Shown here in pieces: positions 34,125 through 42,332 of a DNA stretch of 64,000 nucleotides (position 1 is its first letter; each line of letters opens with the position of its first letter). The stretch is from assembly GCF_005116475.1 (NCBI RefSeq), contig NZ_SWBO01000002.1, positions 473,026-537,025 on the forward strand. Direction: 5' to 3'. This DNA comes from Pedobacter cryotolerans. GTDB lineage: Bacteria > Bacteroidota > Bacteroidia > Sphingobacteriales > Sphingobacteriaceae. Under the pieces are notes generated by a model. The model was not told the origin of the DNA, did no database searches, and saw nothing but the letters and a program-made list of their open reading frames with translations. Position numbers and translations under genes: made by a program.

Positions 34125-35741
34125 TTACTTCTCAATTCTAAAAAAATCAAAATCGGCATAACCTGCATCGTTGGTTTGCTGATCGCGAACTGCGAACAAG
34201 CCAACTTTTGCACCTATCCACTTGCCCGGTTCTGCTTCAAAAACATTGTTTATATTGGTGTATTTATCTCCATCTAAACTATAAGAGAATTGGCATTTGG
34301 CGCCTTCACTTACGGTTACTGCCAAATAAATGGTGTTAGTTGAAAGCTTAATGATAGTTTCTTCTTTCTCTTGTTTGCCTTTATCTGCAGCTTTGCAAAC
34401 CGTATAAACTAAATAATTTCCATCCTTTTTACTTTTAACCGCCAAGTTTGCGTAACTCAAGCCAGCGATGATTAAACCAGCTTTTTCGTTTTCTAATTTG
34501 GTATTTGGTGTAAAAGCTAGTTTAGTCACTACGTTAAATCGTTCTGTTGGGAATTTTTGTAAGAGTAAATTTGGTACCTCCCAAAAGTTCTTTGCACTGT
34601 CGGGCATTTTTACAGAGTACAATCTTAGCATCCCCTTTGTAGGGTTTAAAAACGACCAAGTAGCTTGCGGATTTGCCTGCCATTGCCATTGTAAACCTAA
34701 ATTTACACCATTAAACTCATCGCTTTCTGCTGGTGTTGCAATAGGTGTAGGTTTTGTGATGTTTGGTTTTTTGTAAACTAAAACTGGTTCTCCTATGCCA
34801 TCGCCATCTTTGTCTATTCCAATTACCGGCCAATTATTAATCCATTTCATCGGCTGCAAATGAACTACTCTACCATAAGCTCCTTTATCTTGAAAGTGCA
34901 AAAACCAGTCTTCTCCAGTTTGTGTGGTAACCCAAGCTCCTTGATGTGGGCCATTAATTTTAGTTTTACCTTGATCTATCGCAACTTTACGTTCATACGG
35001 TCCGTAAACATTTTTTGATCTTAAAATGGTTTGCCAACCTGTAGCTACTCCTCCGCCAGGTGCAAAAATATAATAGAAACCATTTCTCTTATAAAATTTA
35101 GGGCCTTCAATGGTTGGATCCAACTCGTGACCATCGTAAACTAATTTGCCTTCATCAATTACTTTATCGCCTTTGGCATTCATTTGTTTAACCACGATGA
35201 TGCTTTTGATCCCTGCTCTACTACCTGCGTAAGCATGTGTGAGGTAAACTTTTCCATCTTCATCCCACAGCGGACAAGGATCAATTAAACCTTTACCAGC
35301 TTCTACCAAAACAGGATTTGACCATGGACCAGCAGCATTTTTAGCCTTAGTTAAGTAAATACCAAAATCTGGATCTGGATAATAAAGGTAAAACTCGCCA
35401 TTGTGGAAACGGATAGATGGTGCCCAAACTCCATTGCCATGTTGGGTTTTAGCAAAATGCTCAAAAGGTGGTTGTCTTTTTAAGGCATGGCCGATGATTG
35501 TCCAGTTAACTAAATCTTTTGAGTGCAAAATTGGCAAGCCTGGAACAGCATCAAAACTTGAGGATACCATGTAAAAATCTTCTCCAACTCTAATGGCATC
35601 CGGATCTGAATAATCTGCATCCAATACTGGGTTTTTATAAGTTCCATTACCTAAATCGGCCACCCAAACTTTAGAAACTTGTTTTTGGGCAAAGGCAGTA
35701 GCGGAAAATAAGAGTAGGAAGGTTAGGGTTTTTAATTTCAT
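34125..35741 (-). CDS. glycoside hydrolase family 43 with C-terminal beta-sandwich
   Basis: 538 residues, signal MKLKTLTFLLLFSATAFAQ. The five-bladed propeller carries the GH43 acids: YSDPDAIR (catalytic base Asp), LIDPCPLWDEDGKVYLTHAY, and LDPTIEGPKFYKRNGFYYI (acid Glu). Residues about 340-538 form a concanavalin-like domain. The likely activity is alpha-L-arabinofuranosidase or a related exo-enzyme acting on pectin side chains, from context in the pectin locus. Last gene of the CE12-CE8-CE8-GH43 run. Confidence 0.88.
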   Translation of the reverse strand: MKLKTLTFLLLFSATAFAQKQVSKVWVADLGNGTYKNPVLDADYSDPDAIRVGEDFYMVSSSFDAVPGLPILHSKDLVNWTIIGHALKRQPPFEHFAKTQHGNGVWAPSIRFHNGEFYLYYPDPDFGIYLTKAKNAAGPWSNPVLVEAGKGLIDPCPLWDEDGKVYLTHAYAGSRAGIKSIIVVKQMNAKGDKVIDEGKLVYDGHELDPTIEGPKFYKRNGFYYIFAPGGGVATGWQTILRSKNVYGPYERKVAIDQGKTKINGPHQGAWVTTQTGEDWFLHFQDKGAYGRVVHLQPMKWINNWPVIGIDKDGDGIGEPVLVYKKPNITKPTPIATPAESDEFNGVNLGLQWQWQANPQATWSFLNPTKGMLRLYSVKMPDSAKNFWEVPNLLLQKFPTERFNVVTKLAFTPNTKLENEKAGLIIAGLSYANLAVKSKKDGNYLVYTVCKAADKGKQEKEETIIKLSTNTIYLAVTVSEGAKCQFSYSLDGDKYTNINNVFEAEPGKWIGAKVGLFAVRDQQTNDAGYADFDFFRIEK

Positions 35742-35760
35742 TTTGTGTCTTTGATTTCTG

Positions 35761-35825
35761 TCATCCTGAGCTTGTCGAAGGATTTTGAAGGCGCTTCAAC
35801 TACCAGCCTCGGCAGGCAGGCGCTT
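35761..35825. repeat. dispersed intergenic element TCATCCTGAGCTTGTCGAAGG
   Basis: The string TCATCCTGAGCTTGTCGAAG followed by GCGCTT...AAGCGCC arms and a GCAGGCAGG core. It sits in the 95-bp gap between GH43 and the first CE8 gene. A diverged pair (TCATTCTGACGAAGGAAGA at 36799 and GATCCTTCACTGCGTTCTGGAT at 36918) flanks the gap between the two CE8 genes. Confidence 0.5.
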
Positions 35826-35836
35826 AGTGTGATAAA

Positions 35837-36790
35837 CTATTTACTTGGCAACCAAGCTGATGTGCCTGCAAAAATGTTTTTTAACGTGTATTGTTTAGCT
35901 TCTTTTTTGGTTAATTGTTTAGACCAACTTACTCTACTTTCTTTTACAAAACCTGGCCCTGTTGAGCCGTATTCTGCATAAAAAGTAGTTTTATGGTTAT
36001 CATTGTTGTTCCAAACATGCCATCCCTCTGGTAAAATATGTTTACCCATTTCTGTATTAATAAAAACAGTTTTGGCATTTGCACGCCATGGGCGACCTAA
36101 ATAAACTTTTTGAGCACTTTCACTAGCGGTTAGTTTGCAGTTCAGAAAAACAAATCCGTAAGGTCTATCTTTTATAGTTGATGCTGCTGTGATGTACGAA
36201 TTCTTTTTACTATGAATGGTGCAATTTTCGAAAACTGCCGTTGCTGCACCAAAAATAAAATCGGTTGTACCTTCGATATAACAATCAACATAGTATTGTC
36301 GGCTGGTATCTGTTGTTGGAAATAAGGTATCTTGATTACCTAAAATTCTACAATTTTTGATGATTACTTTATCGGCTTCAACATGTAATGCTACTGCTTG
36401 ACCAACCGATCCAGCAGAGTTTTCGAAAGTTAAATTTTCTGCCTTAAACTCATTTCCTTTTACTAAAACGGTGTAAGATGTGTAGGTAGTTAATCCATTT
36501 TTACCCGAATAATCATCAAAAGTAATCATCGTTTCGGCTGCACTTTCTCCAATTAAAGTTATTCGAGTTTTTTGAGATGGAATAACTAACTTTTCTTTAT
36601 AAATTCCTTTTTTAATATAGATAGGCACTTGCACTTCAGACCAATCGCGGACTGCCATAACAGCTTCTTGTATGGTTTTAAAATCTCCGCTACCATCTTT
36701 AGCTACAGTAAATGAGGTTGGAAAGGTTTGTATTTGCGCAATAGCGGATAAAGAAACGAAGAGGAAGATGCTTGATAATAGGGTTTTCAT
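35837..36790 (-). CDS. pectinesterase, CE8 (copy 1)
   Basis: Demethylates homogalacturonan, exposing it to PL10 and GH28. 317 residues with signal MKTLLSSIFLFVSLSAIAQ. CE8 motifs: FENSAGSVGQAVALH, NQDTLFP (catalytic Asp), EGTTDFIFGAATAVFENC (second Asp) and YLGRPWRANAKTVF (Arg). About 50% similar by eye to the next gene; the two are a tandem pair of the same family, separated by 173 bp that hold dispersed elements. Confidence 0.94.
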   Translation of the reverse strand: MKTLLSSIFLFVSLSAIAQIQTFPTSFTVAKDGSGDFKTIQEAVMAVRDWSEVQVPIYIKKGIYKEKLVIPSQKTRITLIGESAAETMITFDDYSGKNGLTTYTSYTVLVKGNEFKAENLTFENSAGSVGQAVALHVEADKVIIKNCRILGNQDTLFPTTDTSRQYYVDCYIEGTTDFIFGAATAVFENCTIHSKKNSYITAASTIKDRPYGFVFLNCKLTASESAQKVYLGRPWRANAKTVFINTEMGKHILPEGWHVWNNNDNHKTTFYAEYGSTGPGFVKESRVSWSKQLTKKEAKQYTLKNIFAGTSAWLPSK

Positions 36791-36963
36791 ATCTTATTTG
36801 TCATTCTGACGAAGGAAGAATCTCAACATCAATTATTTTAAAAAATTTATCTTATTAGAAGTTATTACGTTAATGATTGTAGTTTATTCCTAGCTATAAA
36901 AAATTCATTTTAAGAGATCCTTCACTGCGTTCTGGATGACAAGATCATCATAAAAATTTTAAT

Positions 36964-37959
36964 TTACTCCTTCGGGTTCCAGCCGTTAAAAATATTAGTT
37001 AATGTATATGCTTTAACGCTTGTTTCATTTAATTGGTGCGACCAATTTACACGAGCTTTTGCATTTGCACCAGACCCTTTGCTATTGTACTCTGCATAAA
37101 ATGCGGTTTTCTCATTGCTTTCTTTGCCCCAATTGTTCCATCCTTCTGCTTTAATCATTTTACCTAAATCGCAGTTGATAAAAACTGATTTGGCATACGG
37201 ACGCCATGGCCTACCTAAATAAAAAGAGTTTTCTGGTGCATCACCGATTATTTTACTATTGATAAAAACATAACCATATTTGGCTGTATCTGGAGATGAT
37301 GATGCGGTGATATAACCTGCTTTTTTACAGAAAATTTCACAATCCTCGAATACTGCAGTTGATGAACCGAATATAAAATCTACTGTACCTTCGATATAAC
37401 ATTTGTAGTAATATTGCCTGCTGCCATGACCGTATGTGTATAAAGTATCTTGAAAACCCAACATTCGGCAGTTAGTAAATTTTGCTTTATCACCTGCAAC
37501 AAATAAGGCCACCGCTTGGCCAACTGGTCCAGCAGAATTTTGAAAAGTGATGTTCTCTGCAACAAAACCATCGCCATAAATATAAAAACTAGCAGAACCT
37601 GAAGTTCCTTTTTCTTCACCAAAAGTATTTTTCTTTTGTGCCCAATCATCAAAAGTCAAAATTGTTTTTTCTACACTTTCGCCAATTAGCTTTACCAATT
37701 TTTTAGAGGCTGATAAATTAATTTTCTCTTTGTAAGTACCATTTTTTATGAAGATTGTAGTTGGTACTTTTCTGAAATCTGGCACCGAATTGATCGCTTC
37801 TTGTACAGTTTTAAAATTCCCAGAACCGTCTGCAGCGACTACGAAATCGTAGGGAGATATTTGATGTGAGATATGAGATTTGATACTGGATGCTTGAGCA
37901 AAAGAGCAATTCAGTAATATAACAATCGAACAATAAAACAATCCTTTAAAAACCTTCAT
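36964..37959 (-). CDS. pectinesterase, CE8 (copy 2)
   Basis: 331 residues, signal region MKVFKGLFYCSIVILLNCSFAQA. The same catalytic motifs are intact: FQNSAGPVGQAVALF, FQDTLYTYG, EGTVDFIFGSSTAVFEDC and YLGRPWRPYAKSVF. Relative to copy 1 it has an insertion near residue 110-125 (KKNTFGEEKGTSGSAS). It starts 2 bp after the stop of the CE12 gene. The pair may differ in preference for methylation pattern, which is inference. Confidence 0.94.
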   Translation of the reverse strand: MKVFKGLFYCSIVILLNCSFAQASSIKSHISHQISPYDFVVAADGSGNFKTVQEAINSVPDFRKVPTTIFIKNGTYKEKINLSASKKLVKLIGESVEKTILTFDDWAQKKNTFGEEKGTSGSASFYIYGDGFVAENITFQNSAGPVGQAVALFVAGDKAKFTNCRMLGFQDTLYTYGHGSRQYYYKCYIEGTVDFIFGSSTAVFEDCEIFCKKAGYITASSSPDTAKYGYVFINSKIIGDAPENSFYLGRPWRPYAKSVFINCDLGKMIKAEGWNNWGKESNEKTAFYAEYNSKGSGANAKARVNWSHQLNETSVKAYTLTNIFNGWNPKE

Positions 37960-37961
37960 AT

Positions 37962-38735
37962 TTATAAATTCTTCAATGCATTAAAAACCAATTGCGCTAC
38001 AGCTACAGCACCTTCTTTTTGAAAATGAGTATTGTCTTTTTGTCCATCGGGATAAGCTTTGTAAAGTCCTTTATCAAAATTCATAAAGTAGTTTTTAGTT
38101 ACGTAATCTTGTCCTTTAGCCGTAAAGTTATCGATTGAAAGTTGAGTTAAATCAATCAATTTCACATTTAACTCTTTTGCTACTTCTTTAACAGCATTCG
38201 GATATTCGCCATGCACATTAGCCAATTTACCGTCTTTCCAAGGATAATTTCTATTTACTGGCGTAATTAAGATTGGTATTGCACCTTTTTCTCGAGCTTG
38301 GTTAACATATAACCTCAAAAACTCTTTATATCCGATTAGGTTTACATAACGCTCAGGTTTATCAACCGCAGCATCGTTATGTCCAAACTGCATCATTACA
38401 ATATCGTTCTTTTTTAAGGCTTTGTAAACTTCTGCCCAACGGCCTTCTTCAAAAAAAGTACGGGTACTTCTTCCACCTTTGGCTTTATCAATAACTAAAA
38501 CATTATCTGTTTTAATCAAATTTTTTAAAGCTTTTAAACTATCTTTTGTAAAATAGGATTGAAAAACTTGACCCCATCCATTTAATGGAAATCTTTTCTC
38601 TTGATAATCATTTTCTAAAGAATAATCTGCTACTGTAGAATCGCCAATTAAAAAAATGTTGGTTGTTTTTTGCGCAGGGCGAAAAGCGAACATTGAAAAA
38701 ATAATGATTGAAATAGATAGGTAGATTTTCACCAT
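37962..38735 (-). CDS. rhamnogalacturonan acetylesterase-like SGNH hydrolase (CE12)
   Basis: 257 residues. Signal peptide at 1-22. The catalytic set of the SGNH fold is clear: Ser in FLIGDSTVADYS (block I), Gly in KGGRST, Asn in FGHND (block III), and DNTHFQKEGA for the Asp/His pair (block V). Members remove acetyl groups from rhamnogalacturonan. It is first in the CE12-CE8-CE8-GH43 run and lies just past the susCD operon terminator. Confidence 0.88.
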   Translation of the reverse strand: MVKIYLSISIIIFSMFAFRPAQKTTNIFLIGDSTVADYSLENDYQEKRFPLNGWGQVFQSYFTKDSLKALKNLIKTDNVLVIDKAKGGRSTRTFFEEGRWAEVYKALKKNDIVMMQFGHNDAAVDKPERYVNLIGYKEFLRLYVNQAREKGAIPILITPVNRNYPWKDGKLANVHGEYPNAVKEVAKELNVKLIDLTQLSIDNFTAKGQDYVTKNYFMNFDKGLYKAYPDGQKDNTHFQKEGAVAVAQLVFNALKNL

Positions 38736-38750
38736 AAAATTTTATTCATT

Positions 38751-38781
38751 AAAAAGACGAAGCAAAATACTTCGTCTTTTT
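38751..38781 (-). terminator. Rho-independent terminator of the susCD operon
   Basis: Perfect 12-bp stem (AAAAAGACGAAG / CTTCGTCTTTTT), 7-nt loop. It lies 9 bp past the stop of the DUF5123 gene. Confidence 0.85.
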
Positions 38782-38790
38782 ATTTCATTT

Positions 38791-40470
38791 TTAATAAGTC
38801 CAACGCGGATCTCCGATAGCCGAACTTGTGTTACTTGCCGTTCTTAATGGAGAATTATCAGGTAGTTGAAAAGCTGGAGCTACTGTATTGGCTGTCCACC
38901 CTAATTCTATACTTTGATTGGCAGTTTGCGTAACTGTAGCAGGAAAAGTTAATGGTGTAGTGCCCGTACTAAACAAGTTAAACATATTGGTATAAGATAT
39001 AGTTGATGTAGAACCTGTACCTGTTGAGCGAATTGCCGCTGCAACAACAGTACCCGATTTTGGGGTGTTTGCCACAATACTATTGGTTAAACTAAATCTC
39101 ATAGGATTTGCATTTGCATCTAAAATGGCATACCTGGCATTACCACCGAAACCATTAATGGTACAATTGCTAATATTAATTGTAGGAATAACTGACGCTG
39201 CAACAACTGTACTAGCTGTAACTAAACCAGGACCCGAATTATATAAGGTAGATTTTGTAATGTTTAGGTTGGCGAAATCTAATTTATTTAAATGGAAAGT
39301 ATGGTATGACGATGAACCATTTGATCCCATGTCATATAATATAGAGTTATTAACTGTTATGTTACCAATTTTAAATGAAGTAGCATTTGAACCTCTATCA
39401 GCTCTTAAAAATGAAGTAGCTGCATTACGAACAATACAATTATCAACCACTACATTGGTAAACACTGCTGATGAACCAGTACTAGCTTGTGAGCCTATAA
39501 AATTTAAAAAATAGAGTGCAGATGCAGTTGCTCCATCAAACTCAATACCTGATAAAGTTACTCCAGCACCCGTGCCTTCAATTACTATTTCTTTATAATT
39601 TATTTTGGTATCTGTTGCACTACCCGAAGTAGATTTAAGTGTTATAGTTTTACCTGTAATAAATGTGTTAGCAGCAGTTGCAGCATAAGTACCAGGATTT
39701 AAGCCAATAACGGCACCGTTTGCAGCAGCTGCAACAACTGCGTTTAAATCATCAGATGGGTTAATAATTCTCGTGTAAACGGTTACAGGCAAAGTTGCAA
39801 AAGTTAAAATCCCTCTGCTTCTTGTACCATTAAAAAGTTCTGCTGTATAAGTAACTCCACCAGTTAAACCAGTAATGGCTTTTATACCTGTAGACACGCC
39901 ACCAACTAAACCGCCAGCTGTTAAATCTGCCGTTGTTAACACTACGTTAATCGGGCTACCAGTTGCGGGTGTTAATCTGATACTACTTAATCCTGTTTCA
40001 GTTCTAAAACGAAGAGAAACTGAAGTTTCTCTAATTTCTGGTTCCCTAACTCCTAAAAACAATTGAATGCCTGTTAAAGAAAAAGCAGTACTTACAACGT
40101 ACTTAGATTCTGGCTGATTTTCGAAAGCATTAGCTTTGATACGAGCAAAATAAGGTGTACGAATTGCAATATTATCTTCAGTAACTACAATTCCAGCAGT
40201 ATCAACAACTTTGGTATAGGCGATAGTTGCAAAATCTGCAGATGTAGAGAAGTCTACCGTATAAGTTAATGGTTTGCCAGCAGAAAATAATGGAATAGCC
40301 CATTTAATGGCAGCAGAAGTTTGTCCGGCGGTAATTGCAATATCACTTGCTTTAAATAAACGAGGCGGATCTAAATTTTCTTCCTCTTCTTTTTTACAAG
40401 ATGAGATGAGCACTATTGCTGTAAATAACAACAATAAATATTTGCTAGATGTATTAATAAACAATTTCAT
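38791..40470 (-). CDS. surface lipoprotein with DUF5123/DUF4957 beta-helix domain
   Basis: 559 residues. Lipobox LISSC (Cys25) follows a hydrophobic signal, with an acidic run EEEEN just after it as in surface-exposed Bacteroidota lipoproteins. An Ig/fibronectin-like domain at about 35-135 is followed by a second at 135-230 and a parallel beta-helix with the DUF4957 then DUF5123 pattern (about 235-559). The domain family co-occurs with pectin loci; a role as a pectin-binding protein or a lyase-like enzyme has not been settled to my knowledge. Third gene after susC and susD. Confidence 0.82.
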   Translation of the reverse strand: MKLFINTSSKYLLLLFTAIVLISSCKKEEEENLDPPRLFKASDIAITAGQTSAAIKWAIPLFSAGKPLTYTVDFSTSADFATIAYTKVVDTAGIVVTEDNIAIRTPYFARIKANAFENQPESKYVVSTAFSLTGIQLFLGVREPEIRETSVSLRFRTETGLSSIRLTPATGSPINVVLTTADLTAGGLVGGVSTGIKAITGLTGGVTYTAELFNGTRSRGILTFATLPVTVYTRIINPSDDLNAVVAAAANGAVIGLNPGTYAATAANTFITGKTITLKSTSGSATDTKINYKEIVIEGTGAGVTLSGIEFDGATASALYFLNFIGSQASTGSSAVFTNVVVDNCIVRNAATSFLRADRGSNATSFKIGNITVNNSILYDMGSNGSSSYHTFHLNKLDFANLNITKSTLYNSGPGLVTASTVVAASVIPTINISNCTINGFGGNARYAILDANANPMRFSLTNSIVANTPKSGTVVAAAIRSTGTGSTSTISYTNMFNLFSTGTTPLTFPATVTQTANQSIELGWTANTVAPAFQLPDNSPLRTASNTSSAIGDPRWTY

Positions 40471-40482
40471 ATCTGATATTTT

Positions 40483-42321
40483 TTAATAACCAAAGTTTTG
40501 AACCATGTTTGTATTTTCATTCAAGGCAGTTTTTGGATACGGTAATAATTCTTTTTTATTTGCCTCAAAATAGAAAGCAAAACCTGTAGAAATACTGGTA
40601 ATTTGATTTTCTGTAGTTAAAGCTCTTCTCCAGTTTTTAACAGTATATCCCGCAGGTGCGGTAGTAGAGTTTAAACCTGGAGCAAACAATACGTTATTTG
40701 GAGCCCCGCCGAAAAGATCTAACGTAGCAACTTCGGTAACACTAGGTGTTAAATTGTAATTAGCTTCTTTAGCGTAAACATAATTAGGCACGTTTACATA
40801 AGGGCCTGTTCCGTCAATTAACTGCTGTAGTTTAGTTCTGGTTTCAATAAATTTACTGTTAATTAAATTCCAACGGATCAAATCAAATTTTCTAATTGCT
40901 TCGCCACCAAACTCTAATAATCTTTCTTTAACAATTGCATTAAAGAAATCTATTTTGTTAGTTGGTGTAACTGGAATACTACCTTCGAAACCTACATAAG
41001 CACGTTTTTGTACCAATTGCAAACCTTCTGCAGCCGTTGCCGATGGACCATTACCTATTTCGTTATCAGCTTCTGCATACATTAATAAAATATCTGCATA
41101 CCTTAAAATTGGCCAGTTTACTGCAAATTGTTGCGATGATGATCTTCCATCAAAATTTGTCCACGATTTACGGAATTTTGCATCAGTAAAGTTGTTTAAC
41201 GTATTAATTATTTTTTTAGAAGTGGCCGTAATCTCGAAAATACCCAAGGTTACATCTCTTCTACAATCTTTACTCGGATCAAACTCATAAAAATAAGTAG
41301 CAATGGCATTCATACCGCCACCTCCAGTACCATAAGTTGAGGCTGCATTAAAACGAATCCCGTTGTAATAACCCAATTTACTATCGGTGTTTGCATTTGC
41401 ACCAAAGGCAGCAACTTCTAACATTAATTCGTTTTCGTTATCAGCTCTCGTACCATGTAAACTTTTAAAGATATTTTCGTAAACCGGATTTAAACGGTGT
41501 GAACCGTTGTCCATAATCGCTTTACATTCGTCTTTGGCAATCTGATAATATTTCAAATAATCAGCGCTTCTTTCCATGGTATTGGTTTTTGTTCTTAAAG
41601 AATATCCACCTCGAGCCAAAGCAATTCTAGCCCTTAAACCTTTAATTGCACCTTTTGTAAAACGAAAACTACCATACTCTGCAATTTCTGATCTCCAAGG
41701 CACTAAATCTGATGCAATTGCCAAATCTGCTATAATCTGATCGTAAGTTAAATCTCTATCAGCATTTGCTGGAAAAAGATTTTCTGCATCGGCAGCTGGC
41801 ACAAAACGTTGTGGTACATCGCCCCAATTGCGGATTAACTCATAATAAAATTGTGCTCTTAAAGCTAAGGCTTCGCCATGGTAACGTTTCATTAAAGCTT
41901 GCTCTGTTGCCGAACCACTGGTGTATAATTTAGATTGAGGAATGAATTTGATGCATAAATTTGCTCTTTCGATACCAGAATACAATTGTGCAAATGGTTG
42001 AATTATATCCGTATTGTCAGAACTTGCGCCATACATGCTAATTCCTCTCCTGTCTGATGGGCTATAACTTCCTGATGTTTTAAAATCATCGGCTGTAATG
42101 CCAAACAAAGTTGATAAACGGCTACCATAACCGTTATCGCCAACTAACCTATTGTACACACCAACTAAAGCTGTATTTGTTGTGGCTGTAGATTCAAATA
42201 CTACTGCTTCTGATGAAGTAGAAGGCGATTCGAAATCTAAAAACTTTTTGCAAGATGGTGTAATCATTATCGCTCCTATAGCAAAAACTAGAGTTGCGTA
42301 TTTAATAATTCTATTTTTCAT
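40483..42321 (-). CDS. susD: RagB/SusD family nutrient-uptake outer-membrane lipoprotein
   Basis: 612 residues. Lipoprotein signal MKNRIIKYATLVFAIGAIM ends before the lipobox PSC (Cys24). The typical start KKFLDFESPSTSSE and the TPR-like helices (ALALRAQFYYELIRNWGDVP, LRYADILLMYAEADNEIG) are present, with VKERLLEFGGEAIRKFDLIRW near the end. It caps the SusC pore and captures pectin oligomers. The symbol denotes the family. Confidence 0.95.
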   Translation of the reverse strand: MKNRIIKYATLVFAIGAIMITPSCKKFLDFESPSTSSEAVVFESTATTNTALVGVYNRLVGDNGYGSRLSTLFGITADDFKTSGSYSPSDRRGISMYGASSDNTDIIQPFAQLYSGIERANLCIKFIPQSKLYTSGSATEQALMKRYHGEALALRAQFYYELIRNWGDVPQRFVPAADAENLFPANADRDLTYDQIIADLAIASDLVPWRSEIAEYGSFRFTKGAIKGLRARIALARGGYSLRTKTNTMERSADYLKYYQIAKDECKAIMDNGSHRLNPVYENIFKSLHGTRADNENELMLEVAAFGANANTDSKLGYYNGIRFNAASTYGTGGGGMNAIATYFYEFDPSKDCRRDVTLGIFEITATSKKIINTLNNFTDAKFRKSWTNFDGRSSSQQFAVNWPILRYADILLMYAEADNEIGNGPSATAAEGLQLVQKRAYVGFEGSIPVTPTNKIDFFNAIVKERLLEFGGEAIRKFDLIRWNLINSKFIETRTKLQQLIDGTGPYVNVPNYVYAKEANYNLTPSVTEVATLDLFGGAPNNVLFAPGLNSTTAPAGYTVKNWRRALTTENQITSISTGFAFYFEANKKELLPYPKTALNENTNMVQNFGY

Positions 42322-42332
42322 ATCAATTAAGA

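Noticed and set aside
35745..35981. 78-codon plus-strand ORF next to GH43
   Set aside because: Spans a dispersed repeat and the antisense of CE8; no promoter or domain.
39065..39514. 149-codon plus-strand ORF inside the DUF5123 gene
   Set aside because: Antisense shadow produced by Thr/Ser/Asn-rich codons of the real gene.
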